A stretch of DNA of 64,000 nucleotides from Heterostelium album PN500 (Eukaryota; Evosea; Eumycetozoa; Acytosteliales; Acytosteliaceae). A program made the position numbers and the translations under genes. Of the stretch, positions 1 to 11,449 are shown piece after piece. Location: positions 558,001-622,000 of the forward strand of contig NW_008805074.1 of assembly GCF_000004825.1 (NCBI RefSeq). The letters are read 5' to 3'. Under the pieces are notes generated by a model. The model saw only the letters and a program-made list of their open reading frames with translations. It was not told the DNA's origin and made no database searches. How positions within the stretch are numbered: position 1 is the first letter of the stretch; each line of letters opens with the position of its first letter.

Positions 1-1640
1 ATGTCCACGTCTATTGAATAGATTTATTAAGTTAATAAAATGTATATGATTGTCCAATTATTGAGATTGAAGGTACTTACTTTTTAAACTTTAAAGATGA
101 GGATTTTGATTTTGATTTGGATACAGATGATCTTTTGGCTGAGGTGGTTGATGACGTCTTTTGTTTTTTCTTTTTCTTCTTTGTTGATGATGATGATGAT
201 TTGTCCTCTGATTCAGAGTTATCAACATCAGAATCATCGTCGGAATCATCTGAATCGTCGGAATCAAATTCACTGTCATCTTCATCATCCTCCTCTGCAT
301 CGGCATCATTATCTTCCTCCTGACTGCCGACACCACTATCTTTCTTCTTTGTTTGTTTCTTTTTTGACTTTGATTTAGAGTTTGCTTCATTCTCATTTAT
401 GGCTGTCACTGTTGTGTTGAATCTTGTCTTAAAAGATGGATCTAAATGACCGAGTACATTCTCTGTGTATTGCGTCTTGAAGAATGATACCAACTCTATC
501 AGTTCATCGTCGATAAGCTCACACAACGAAAGACCAACCATCGGTATGTTTAGAATCTGAAGGATTAGAATGGACGATTCCAGAGAGAGTTCGAGTTTGC
601 GCAACTCCAGAAGTTCTTTATCACTCAATTGCTCACTGAATGTCAGTGAGTGAACATCCTTTGCCTCTTTGACATACTTCAATAGCAGTTGGAAGAGATT
701 GGCATACTGCTCGAGCGCGACAAGATCTTGCAGTTGACCGAGTGAGTGACTGACCATCGATGCCAGGTCGGAGCGCAGTGTCGACACCGTCTGGAGCAAC
801 AGGTCTATACTACCGACAGACTTTATGGCAGCGCTCACATGACCGACCACTTTGGCATCGTCGATAAACTGTTGAACTGACTGTTGAAACTTCTCGATTG
901 GAACGACCTGTACCACCTTGTTGTGAATGATTTGATCCAGTTGATCTTGAATATGTTGATCCAAAGGTGTCTGAGCAGATTCAATATATTTATCCTTTTC
1001 TTTTTCCATTTCCTTTTCCTTTTGTGCTTTTGATACTCTTGGTTTCTTTGTCGTTGTAGTTGCTACTTTCTTTGTTGTTGTAGTTGTTGTTGCAGTATTA
1101 TTATTATTACCATTAACTCCATTTGTTCCATTTAAATACGATTCAAATTGATAGTTTGGTTGTGGAATATATTGTTGTTGCTGTTGTTGTTGTTGTTGAT
1201 ATGTATTTTGTATGAATTTATTATCGTTTAATACAAATACATTTGAAGGATTATGTGGAATTGTCAACATTGGTTCACTACCAATATTGTATTGATAGAA
1301 TGGTTGACCTGTTTGTTGTGCATGTTGTTGTTGCTGTTGTTGTTGTTGTTGATGAATATTTATTGTTCTAAAATTATCTTGTTGTTGTTGTTGTTGTTGT
1401 TGTTGAAATTGTAATTGTTTCATTAACATCTGTTCTTGATATTGATGTTGTTGTAATGTTATCGATGGTAATTGTTGTAATATATTATTTAAAATAGGTG
1501 TTGGTTTTATAAAATAATAGCCATTATCTTGATTATTATTTATATTATTATTAAAACAATCATTCTTCATTGATAGATAATTAACATTTGTTTGAGCTAA
1601 TCTATTATTTATATCTTTAAATATATCATTATTATTTATA

Positions 1641-1707
<67 letters not shown>

Positions 1708-1930
1708 GATTTAATAACTCCAATGTATTATTTAAAACAAGAGTATCTTGTAGTTGCATAGATACGGATCTCTCATTTCTATAGCAAGGCAATGGTAATT
1801 CATGAACAGGATCACCTATTTGTGCAAGATTACTAAAACATCCAAATGGTAATTGAAGTGATTGTTGTTGTTGTTGTTGTTGTTGTTGAAATATGTTCTC
1901 TTTGTTTTGATAGTTATCATTATAGTTCAT
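1..1930 (-). CDS. PolyQ protein, probable NIPBL/Scc2-like cohesin loader, 5' part
   Basis: The ATG is at 1930 and the frame is open to 77, but a GTAAGT donor lies at 80-75 and an acceptor ending AATAG at 12-11. I therefore infer exon 81-1930, intron 11-80, and a next exon running off the window at 1-10 (joined codons K-R-G-H). What is seen: long polyQ tracts near residues 15-23 and 75-96 and several more up to about residue 260, then a basic stretch (TTKKPRVSK), a helical region about residues 320-510, then an acidic Ser/Asp/Glu run and a Lys/Ser tail. The helical part ending LGHLDPSFKTRF resembles the segment of human NIPBL around NTLYPQYDPVYR, followed as in NIPBL by a basic Ser-rich stretch. 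Assignment to the cohesin loader is an inference from memory of that family; the diagnostic HEAT repeats would lie outside the window. PolyQ protein: certain. NIPBL: moderate. Confidence 0.6.
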
Positions 1931-2479
1931 TTTTAATATTATAGTTAATTAATAATAAAATATAGATATATCAAATTAATGATTATCTAAAACTAAAATT
2001 TAAATAAACCTTTTAAAAGAAAGAAAAAGGTTCCCTCAAATAATAAACAATATTGAAAAAAAAAAAAAAAAGCGCCAAAGAGATTTGCAGCAAAACTATT
2101 TCTTGGTATGACCTGCTAATTTAGTCATTGATAATTATATTTAATGGATAGAGAATAAAAACATATAAAAATTAACTCAAGTATTTAAGATAGGAAAGAA
2201 ACAAATAAAAATTTATAGATATTGTCAAAATATATGAGGCAATGACAATAAATAATAATAAAAAAAATGGTTACTAAAATAAATTAAATGTTTAAAGTTA
2301 AATAATGTGTGTGAAAAAAAGGTAGTTGATCATGAATTAATTATTTATCACAACAGCTAAATATGAAACAAAGAAATATTTGTATAAGTGTACTTTAGTT
2401 TTTTAGGGTGAAAAAATTTTAATCCAATTGTTTCGATTGAATTTAAAATTAAAGAATCAACCAGTATTGCTACCAGCCA
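1931..2479. other. AT-rich intergenic region
   Basis: No coding signal is seen on either strand. It holds A/T homopolymers, including an A run near 2057, and presumably the promoter of the minus-strand polyQ gene. Confidence 0.5.
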
Positions 2480-3245
2480 ACCAATTCAGACAAGTATACC
2501 ATATTTGAGACGCAGTATGAGGAATCGATTGCTTAGAAAATATAAAGCTATGTGAGACAGTATCGTTGGAAAAGAACATATCAAGGGTACTACTTCTTGC
2601 ATCCGATGAATTTGGCGCACCTGAAATACCATAGAGTAGATATATCTATTAGCTTTTATTCATTTTTTATTTAAAAGACACATCTAATCAAATAACTTAA
2701 TATTGGATATAGATTACAAGGTAGAATGACATTCGAAGATCAACTCTTTGAAATATTTTTTATTTTAGGTACCTAAAATAATCCCAGTATATGTTGTAGA
2801 GTTGACAAAATCAAATACTCAAGAAGTTGTCTATAACAGCAATAAAACAGTTCTTGTTCAAATCTACTACTCGATCGTGGAATGAGCTATGCACCTACGA
2901 TGGACCGTGGAATCTACTTTCAATGCAGCGGCATCGAAGGATGATCCATGCAATATTAGAACTGTTGAGTGGCTACATCTCAATCGAACGGAATGCCAAC
3001 AATTCAAGATCAAAGACAAAACATTTTTGGCGCTAGCTCGCACTAAAAATTCAATCGTAATAGAATGGCTGTTGAACAACCGAGATATCCCATTGTACAA
3101 ACTAATTAAATATAGAGATACACTCGTCAGTGAACGATCGATCGTTGAACCACAAAGACTAGAGTTGATATTGATCAATCTACAAATAGAGATTGAAAAA
3201 CAAAAACATCAAAATAAGCGAAAGATATCATTTATTAAAAAATAA
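2480..3245 (+). pseudogene. Relic of a dictyostelid ankyrin-repeat protein
   Basis: The only sizeable frame is 2889-3245. It reads TFNAAASKDD, then RTVEWLHLNRTEC, then IVIEWLLNNRD, a pattern typical of the degenerate ankyrin repeats ('VEWLHxNRTEG') that are abundant in dictyostelids. The C-terminal 30 residues are Lys-rich, also as in that family. Upstream, 2480-2570 has a short frame with RRSMRNRLLRKYKAM, like the start of such proteins, but it is interrupted and no intron set I could find links it to the downstream part. I read this as a truncated, decayed family member. A short expressed gene starting near 2889 is not excluded. Confidence 0.4.
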
Positions 3246-4092
3246 AATAAAATAAATATTAACCAATTGGTCAAAAGTACTACTATTTGTTTGTTGATGA
3301 TGAATTAATAAGTACAAATGTATTTTTTAGGTTTATTTACTTCTGTTGTTTCTTCTTTAAAATGTAGATGTTGTCGATATTGATTTATTTGGTAAAGGTG
3401 GTGTATGTTTTAAGAGAGTCCATCACCTAACCAAATAATATTGTTTTTTTTTTTTTTCAAATAAGAGCTTGATAATTCAATGATAAAAGTCAGAAATTAT
3501 GTGATAATATAACATGTGACATTAACAAAAAAAAAAACTTTTTTAATTTTTTTGATTTTAGGATCACCATTTTAAATTCATAAAAAACCACCACATTTAT
3601 TTTCTTTGGTAACCCCCACACAGATGGTTTTTTTTTTTTTTTTTTTTTTTTAGTTTTTTTTTGATATTTTTATCTGTGAGAATCTGGTTGATCCACCATT
3701 CTATAATGTTGCACCAAAAGCCTCTTTAGATTAATAAAACATGCGTTGATTTGCAGGTTATTTTAAGTATCTTTTTATTTTTTTTTATTAATTAATGTCT
3801 CACTGTGTGAATATTGTATTATCACATAAACACACACTTTTTTATGAATGGCGCAAAAAACCCACAAACCTAACTATTAAACAACAATAAAAATATTATA
3901 TTTTATTTATATTTATTTTTTAACACTCAAAAATAATTAATTTATATAATTGTATCATCAATCCATCAATCAGATAATTTATTAAAGATAAAAAATAATA
4001 ATTTATAATTTAATTTTTTATTGGTTAGTTTTTACAATTAATTTTATTTAATATTTTGTAATAAACAATTGATATTTATTCATAACAATAAA
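3246..4092. other. AT-rich intergenic region
   Basis: No gene seen. It holds poly-T runs (for example about 3630-3650) and the likely promoter of the fucosyltransferase gene, with an A/T-rich leader directly before its ATG. Confidence 0.5.
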
Positions 4093-5361
4093 ATGTTAAT
4101 AAATGTTGGTGGAAATAAAAGATCATACTCTTTGAATAACAAGAGAATATTGTTTCTTGTTTTATTTTTAATAGTATTTCTATTTATTTCGGTTGGTGTT
4201 TTCGTTAGATATGGAGAGATATGGAGAATGTATAGTATAGAAACTCAGCAAGTAGAGATAAATTTGTATAATTCCGTGGTTAAAGAAAAGAGAACTCTTT
4301 TTGTATTGGGTTCGACAGAGTGGGGAGAGCGATCGGATTTGGAGGCAACCTACAGTTGTGGACGTGAAGATGGTTCCGTCACCACCGAGTGGACACACGA
4401 CAAGTCCAGACTGGCAGAAGCTTCCGGTGTATTATACTTTGGTTCGGACATATCGAAACCCGGACATTTCAACCCAATTCCGCTGGCATCGGACTCGATG
4501 GTTCGTGTCTACATGAATTTAGAATCACTGGGGTCAGAGTTTTCTGGATGTTTGAAAAGAGAATCCTGCTACAGCTATTTCAACTGGACGATTGGCGCAA
4601 TCGATGGATTCAACGATATCGTTATTAAATACTTTTCGAAATCGCAGTTTGAAGAGTTTTACACGGCGGAGGTGGCCAATCCTTTTGACGCCAAGAAACT
4701 GTTGGAAAAGAAGAGATTGTATCCAGAGAATGTAGTTGCCTGGATGTGTAGCCAATGCGAGAATTTCACAGTCTATGGGTTTCCACCGACGGACAGAGGC
4801 AATTTTATGGAGCGTTTTATGAAGCATATCCACGTCGACAGCTACGGTACTTGTTTGAACAACAAACAACTTCCAGCCGGTGGACACAGAAAGGAGGACA
4901 ATGCACAGGCAATCAAGTTGGACTTGATCTCGAAATACAAATTCTATATGGCACTAGAGAATCACAATTGTTTCGGCTATATCTCTGAGAAGGTATTTCA
5001 ATGTTTAGTTAGCGGAGTCGTTCCCGTTTATATGGGGCATGATTCAACGTTTGATCTACTACCACCGGGATCGTTCATCAATGGCAAAGCATTCAATTCC
5101 ACAAAGTCACTGGCAGACTATCTGACATATCTGAACAACAACGACGAAGAATACCTCAAATACTTTAAGTGGCGAGAAGATCTTCAGGGTATGAAGAAAT
5201 GGGGACAGAAATTCGACAACATTAAATATTCCAACATACCATGTTATCTTCACGATAAATATGTGAACTTCTACAAAAACAAAAGAAATTATCCGAGAAA
5301 AAATCTAAATATTAAACCAGACGATATATTTTGTCCTCAAATGTTTGATAATAGACCATAA
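4093..5361 (+). CDS. Alpha-1,3-fucosyltransferase (GT10), type II membrane protein
   Basis: Intronless, 422 residues from the first real ATG at 4093; the frame extends upstream to 4069 only through a TTG. Residues about 19-39 form a single hydrophobic anchor after a basic N-terminus, as in Golgi type II glycosyltransferases. The C-terminal catalytic half has the GT10 hallmark: KYKFYMALENHNCFGYISEK followed by VVPVYMG and LPPGSFI, which in this family bind GDP-fucose. Known for the family: transfer of fucose from GDP-fucose to N- or O-glycans in the Golgi. Cysteines in the stem (CLKRESCYSYFNW) and near the end could form the usual disulfides. The exact acceptor cannot be told from sequence. 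Next gene downstream is on the same strand, 315 bp away. Confidence 0.9.
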   Translation: MLINVGGNKRSYSLNNKRILFLVLFLIVFLFISVGVFVRYGEIWRMYSIETQQVEINLYNSVVKEKRTLFVLGSTEWGERSDLEATYSCGREDGSVTTEWTHDKSRLAEASGVLYFGSDISKPGHFNPIPLASDSMVRVYMNLESLGSEFSGCLKRESCYSYFNWTIGAIDGFNDIVIKYFSKSQFEEFYTAEVANPFDAKKLLEKKRLYPENVVAWMCSQCENFTVYGFPPTDRGNFMERFMKHIHVDSYGTCLNNKQLPAGGHRKEDNAQAIKLDLISKYKFYMALENHNCFGYISEKVFQCLVSGVVPVYMGHDSTFDLLPPGSFINGKAFNSTKSLADYLTYLNNNDEEYLKYFKWREDLQGMKKWGQKFDNIKYSNIPCYLHDKYVNFYKNKRNYPRKNLNIKPDDIFCPQMFDNRP

Positions 5362-5675
5362 TTAATATAAAACAATTTTATTGAAATATAGATAATATTA
5401 AAAAAAATTGTTTTTAAAAATAAATTTAGAAAATATATTAATTTATTTTTTAATATTATTATTATTTTAATTAAATATTTAAAATTTTAGAAAATCTTTT
5501 ATTATTTATTATTATTGATTTGATCTTTTTTTAGACCCAACACTCATTACACACATACACACTAACCCAAAAAAAAAACATTAACCACCTTTTTTAAATT
5601 GATTTTTTAATATATAATTATTTTTAAATTTGATCAATTATTTTATTTGGAGATATATTTATATTTATTTTAGAT

Positions 5676-6990
5676 ATGAATAAATTTAATTTAATATTTA
5701 TTTATATTTTTTTATTAGCTGCTGGATGTTGTAAAGGTGAGAAAGACAAAAGATTGAATAGAAAATATTATCCAGTACCAAAAAGTTTTGAAGATATACC
5801 AAAACAACCTATACCTTGTCCATGTGAAGATGTATCATTATGCCAACCATTATCTATTCCATTTCCTCGAGAGGAATTTCTTGGATTTGCTGTGACTGCA
5901 GCTGATTATACAATCTATGATTGGGAACATCTTACAACTATAGTTCTATTCGAAGAACCAGATCCACAAATGATATGTATAGCTCATAAAAACAACGTTA
6001 GGTAAGTTTATTATCAACAACAGTAAATATCTTATGAATTTACAAAAGATCTAATGATCTATTCAATTTTGGAAATGTAGATTATCAATTGGTTCAGAAT
6101 TTCCATTCGATCATCTAGGAGATGGAAACTTCACTCAACAATGGATACAAGGATATATTCAAGTGTTAAAGAACAATTATTATGATGGTATTAATTTCGG
6201 TAAGTTTTAAACCAATTCAATTGAATTGAAATGATAACATTTTTGTTCCAATTTACTTATTAAAGTAAATATGTTCATCAATCAAGATTTTGAATATGTT
6301 ATTTCAGAAAATCAAAGTATTCTGTCTGGATTGTATACGGGTGTGGTTGCTCAGACCACTTTTGAGATGAAAAAAGTCAATCCTTTCTATCAGATATCGG
6401 TAGATGTACCGTTTTCACCTAGTTGTATTTACGACCGATGCTACGATTACTTTGGTATTGCACAGGCATCCGATATCCTCTTGGTGATGGACTACGATAT
6501 GAATCTATCGCCCGACTTGGCGCAGGCAAACTCCCCGCTACCCAACGTAGCGTCTGGGCTCACCAACTACACAGATTTGCTGATTCCCCGCGAGAAAATA
6601 GTAATGGCATTCCCGTGGTACGGCTACGACTACCAGTGTATCAATAACATGACACTGCAACAAACCGAATGTATAATCGATCCCGACGGTACTCTGCAGC
6701 GCTACTTCTTTGACATCAACGAGATCATGATGAATCAATCGCTGCAGTCCACCGGTGAACTCTGGAATGATCCGACGTCGTCGCCATTCTTCAACTACTT
6801 CAATAGCACAACCAACTCTGTACACCAGGTGTGGTACGACAACGCCGAGTCGATAGCACTCAAAGTTCAATACTCAAGGAAATTGGGTGTTGGTGGCGTT
6901 GGTGTTTGGACTATCGACTATGTTAGTCCATCGACACAGCCATCACTCTCTCAAATGATGTGGGATGCAATGAATTCATTCTTCCAATAA
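5676..6990 (+). CDS. ctbs: Di-N-acetylchitobiase-like GH18 protein, catalytic acid apparently missing
   Basis: Three exons: 5676-6001, 6081-6199, 6266-6990 (389 residues), with GTAAGT donors and AG acceptors that keep frame. A signal peptide (residues 1-22) precedes a Cys-rich start (PCPCEDVSLCQPL) that matches lysosomal chitobiase (CTBS). Later landmarks also match CTBS: YDRCYDYFGIAQASDILLVM, MAFPWYGYDYQC, HQVWYDNAESIALK and VGVWTIDY. CTBS trims chitobiose cores of N-glycans in the lysosome. The odd point is the GH18 active-site strand: human CTBS reads DGINIDIEQ, whereas the spliced protein here reads DGINFVNMFINQ at the exon 2/3 join, without the catalytic Glu. No alternative splice in the 66-nt intron restores a DIE. 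It may be a non-catalytic sugar-binding relative. Confidence 0.85.
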
Positions 6991-7085
6991 TCAAACAACC
7001 AATAAATCAACCCAACATTTGTACAAAATTATAATTAATATATTTACTTTCATTTATATTTTATCAATATATATAATTATAATTA

Positions 7086-7488
7086 TTACAGTTTATTACT
7101 ATTGTTGTTATTGTTGTTATTATTATCGTTATTACTATTGTTGTTGTCAGATGATGATGATGATTCTTTTGATTCTTTTTCCCATGTCATAGCAGCAACA
7201 TTACCTCTAAATCTATTTCTTGGATCAAACTAGATTAATTATAAAAGAGAATTGTTTAATTAGACTGATTACATGTAATTTCTCAAAGAAAGAGAATGAA
7301 ACTAAACATACCATATCAACTTTACATTTAAAATAAGTATATAGTAAATCTTTACAGTCTTGATCAAGATTATCGTCCTTCATACACTGATGAAAGGTTT
7401 TACCTTTCTTCATACATTCACTTTGTTGAATACACTTTACAATAGCATCTTTTATCTGTTGACAAGGGTGACCTACTGATTCCGACAT
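7086..7488 (-). CDS. coa5: Cytochrome c oxidase assembly factor COA5/PET191
   Basis: Two exons: 7312-7488 and 7086-7229, joined in phase 0 (donor GTATGT, acceptor CTAG), 106 residues. Residues 1-56 have the paired-cysteine pattern of the PET191 family (HPCQQIKDAIVKCIQQSECM, then QCMKDDN, QDCKDLL, FKCK). The second exon supplies the conserved FDPRNRFRGN tail, then a Ser/Asn-rich extension typical of dictyostelid low-complexity growth. Known role: a small twin-Cys protein of the mitochondrial intermembrane space needed to assemble complex IV. It is convergent with the chitobiase-like gene, whose stop lies 95 bp away. Confidence 0.88.
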
Positions 7489-8013
7489 TATTAATATTAT
7501 CTATTATAACTATATTAATATAATTAATATTTTAAAAAATAACTACAATAGTATCTATTTGTTTAAAAACATGTAATGTAATGATTGTGTGTCACCTGTT
7601 ATGCAATTTATCAATCATTTTTTCATTGAAAGTGTAGTCGACAGATCATGATCAATAGAACTCAAATTTTAATTTTAAAAATTAATATATAATTAATTAA
7701 ATAATTATACCAGATGATTTTGTTCATAATAAAAAAGATATATAGAATCTTTATATTTATTGTTTGTTATTTGTTATTTGTTTGTTATTATTATAGATTG
7801 TGGTTGGTTGGTTAGTTGTGTTATGCTCGTAGGAGATGTTGGTGATGATGATGATTGTATACAATGTTGTTTTCAGAGTTTGAATTAATTGTTTGATTTG
7901 TTTTGATTTGTTTGTTTGTTTTGATTGTTACACACTGACTGATAACGATGATGATAATAAAGCTTGAATATGTCTACACAAAAGTAATGTAATTATCTTA
8001 TCTACTATCTGGT
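7489..8013. other. Intergenic region, promoter of COA5 gene and 3' side of psmD11
   Basis: No coding signal. TTG/TTTG-rich repeats lie around 7740-7940. Confidence 0.45.
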
Positions 8014-9840
8014 TTATGATAACTTGTTTGTCTTTTCATAAAGTGATCCTACAACACGATCCAATGAACTGATAGTATCGAGTGATGTATTATATAATTT
8101 CTAATTAGAATAAACAAAAAAAAAAAAAAGAAAAAGAAAGTTAGTTATCTTTTAAACTACAATTACAAATATTTGTTATAAAATAATCAATCAAGTGGTA
8201 ATACAAACATTTTGTTTGGCTTCATCGAAAACAATCAAAGTACCAGTACCTTGATCTAGAATACCATGATACTTCTTATCCAAAATCATCAAACTGAGTT
8301 TCTTCTCGACGGTTTGCACTGGTAGCTTGAGAAGATCGGCAATGTGAGAGATCTCAACTCTTGAGAATGGCTCGATGATACGACAGAGATTCTGCTCCAA
8401 TAACTTATTATACAATTCATTCAAATGATTGTGGATGATTGCATCATTCTTTAATTCTATTTTAATTAAGATATATATATATATTAGTATTTAATTATCA
8501 TTATTAAAATCCTATATAAATGTTACCTTGTGGATATTGATTGAGTGTCTCTTCGAAAGCCAAGAGAGATCTATTGGCGTGAGACTTGGCAACGGCTTTC
8601 ATTGCCTCGACTTCCTTACCGACGTACTTCAATCCGATCTTTCCGTTGATGAGTGCAAACACATCGTCGGTCTGATTAGTCATAATCTTACAGAGCAACA
8701 TGTACTTCAATGCCTTGAATGCAATTGGATCATCCAAAGTATCATAAGTTTCAAACGATTCATAGAAATATGAATAGCTAGTTATATTGTAGTAGTTATA
8801 AAAGTAATAATAATAATTGGTAGTTTAAGATTGACTATTAGTATAATTGTTATTGTTATTGTTGTCAATGGTAATGATTAAAACTTACGCAGTCTTATAA
8901 TCTTTCTCTTCGGAATGAAGTATACCGGATTGCATATCGATTTCACCTTGGAGTTTGGGTGGACAATAGATGGTGTTGGCGTTGGTACGTGCAGAGGTCA
9001 ATGCAGCTCTTGCCTTTGGAATGTTCTTCAGTGCGTGTTGAATACGACTTTCAATCAACTGAATCTCGACCAACAATGGTTTATCATCCAACTTTTTGAT
9101 CTCTGACAACAATGAACTCAATCCAACCAAAGCATTATTATAATCTTTAACATCAAACATCCTGATTAACAACAATAACATCAACATGATAACAATAACA
9201 ATAATATTATTATTAGTTAAAAAGTTCAAAACAAAAAACAAAGTAAAATGAGAGTACTTACAAAGAGTATAGTCTTGTCTCTAAACGTTGTCTTAGATAA
9301 CCTCTGTTGGTTTGTTTACACCACTCGATGTTCTCTTTGCAGAAGGAGATCAAGATTGGTTCGTTACCGGGCATACGCAGAGCGTAGTCGATGAATGCTC
9401 TGACGATTCTGTCGGTCTTTGGCTTTGAAATCTTATCAAAGAATGGTCTGATCGTATTCAAGAGTTCCGACAATTGATTGGCTCTGCCCAGCTTTACCAA
9501 GAGTTGTGCTAACTTGTGAATTGCATCTTCTTTAATATCATCTGGTGTTTGTGCTATATAAAAATAATAATAACAAAAAGTAAAATATTAATATTTCACA
9601 ACAACTTTCATTCATGAATGTGAATTAATCACAAAAACAACAACAACAACAACAAAAACAACTACAATTACTATTTCTACAAAATCACAAATAAAATCAA
9701 AACAATAATAATAATAATAATTAATTAATTAATTAATTAAACTTACGTGATAAAATGAATTCTTTATATTTATTTAAAGCTTTCTCTGAATCTAGTGCTT
9801 CATTTGAGTGTACATGTTCAATTTCTTTCTTCCAATTCAT
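8014..9840 (-). CDS. psmD11: 26S proteasome lid subunit Rpn6 (PSMD11)
   Basis: Six exons on the minus strand: 9747-9840, 9262-9553, 8889-9161, 8527-8777, 8209-8456, 8014-8100; together 414 residues against 422 in human. Every join keeps frame with GT-AG borders. Signature segments match Rpn6 closely: [55 protein letters not shown], then the PCI winged helix [20 protein letters not shown] and [19 protein letters not shown], and the last helix [16 protein letters not shown]. Known role: a horseshoe of TPR-like helices plus a PCI domain that clamps the 19S lid to the 20S core and base. Five introns make it the most intron-rich housekeeping gene here. It is divergent from the gene at 10953, with about 1.1 kb between. 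Confidence 0.96.
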
Positions 9841-10952
9841 TTTAATATATAATACTAATCACACAATCAAACTATTTTATATCGCGTTAATCTAACCTAT
9901 AATCTATCTATCTTTTTATATATATTGTTATTAATTTCGAAATGTATGTTATATTCTTTTAATATTATTATTATTCGAATTAATTCTATCTTTTCTTTTT
10001 TATTTTTATATTAAATAAATGAAAAAAATAATATTAATATTCAACCCTTAAGTTCACAACCCCTTTTTTTTTTTAATTTTTTTAAATTGATTGTTTTTTT
10101 GTGATGATAAAAACAAGTGAAGTTCACAGAGATCAAAAAAAAAAAAATGATTTACACAATTTAATAAAAAATTATTAATTTAGATAATCGATGGTAATTT
10201 GTATTTTCTTTTCTCTTACTCGACCAAACAAAGAAACTTTAGTTAATATGATCTTGAAATTCATATTGTGCGCTTGATAAAACTTAATAGCAAATCTATG
10301 TTTTCTAGAGTTTAATCGTGATAATTAGTATCTATAGCACAAAACCACTTCAAACTTGACGAATTGAGTTACTTACTTTTCAAGGGTATTCCACTTTTGT
10401 TATTGTTGAAAGAATGTTTGAATTGTAGTTTCTTTGTTTGATCGAATAAGAGAAAAGAAAACAAACTTCACAGTTTAAATAATAATAACAACCTTTTGTA
10501 ATCAAAAATAGGATGGAAAAAAAAAAAACTTAGAAAAAATTTTTTTGGTGAGATACCTTTTTTCATTTATTTAATTTTGATTAAAAAAATAAATAAATAT
10601 TTTTGAACAATAAATTATTTATCTTAATTTAGAAACCCAAAATTAATACTTGTATGAATATTTTTTTATAACTTTACCATATACAAATACAAATATATAT
10701 CTAGTATAGTTTTTTTTTTGTTAAAACAATTGCTTTTTTTGATTAAAAAAATTTGTTTTTTTTTTTGCAAAAAAAAACGAAAATTTTTGATTGTCTGATC
10801 ATAATTACATTTGAAAACAAGTTATTTGTTTGTTTGTTTATTATCATTATCAATATTACTAAACAGTAGTGGTAGTGATTTAAACTATAAATCTCATATT
10901 AATAACAATTAAAACAATATATATATAAATAACTAAACATAGATAGATAGAA
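9841..10952. other. Divergent promoter region of psmD11 and the 95-residue protein gene
   Basis: No ORF of note. Strongly AT-rich with many A and T homopolymers, for example near 10064, 10135, 10517 and 10740-10775. Confidence 0.5.
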
Positions 10953-11449
10953 ATGTTTGGAGCTACCAGAGCAGTATTGAGTGGTCTTGTCAACAAACCA
11001 ATCAAGCAGACACACACATGGAGAATGGGACAGAAAAAAAGAAAGACTATGCAAAAGGATGTTGAAGATTTCCTCAGATTACACAATACTTGTTACTCAA
11101 AGAATTTACCAAAACCAAGACAGTCAGTATCATTATATGCACTTAATTCTTTAAGAAAGATCGATCGAGAATCATAATATTGTTAGTTAGATAGATGATC
11201 GACCTACCTTACCTATAATCGATCGATCTATCTTATCTATCACTGTGCTGCTTTTGGTTGTGAATAAAACTGAAAACGATTATTAACAATCAACTATTAT
11301 TATCTTTTACCATTTCAATATATCAATATAGATGGACAGATACAGATGTAATTCAGCCAATGTATAAATTAGATCATCAAAAACTATTAGATAAATATGG
11401 ATATGGAAACAAATTGTACAAGCATTTACAAAAGTACGAAGGAAAATAA
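10953..11449 (+). CDS. Small basic protein of unknown function, possibly mitochondrial
   Basis: The first frame, MFGATRAVLSGLVNKPIKQT onward, is open from 10953 to 11177. A second stretch starting WTDTDVIQPMYKLDHQKLLD and ending KHLQKYEGK runs to a stop at 11449. The only join that keeps frame is donor GTCAGT at 11123 and acceptor ATATAG ending 11331: exons 10953-11122 and 11332-11449, 95 residues. The donor is weak, so the alternative is a 74-residue protein ending at 11177. The N-terminus has Arg, Thr and Ser with no acidic residue for 45 positions, which suggests mitochondrial import, and the body is Lys-rich as in mitoribosomal proteins. I do not recognise the family. Confidence 0.6.

Noticed and set aside
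117-396. Frames inside the acidic/Ser-rich end of the polyQ gene on both strands
   Set aside because: They are shadows of the low-complexity GAT/TCA repeats in the minus-strand gene.
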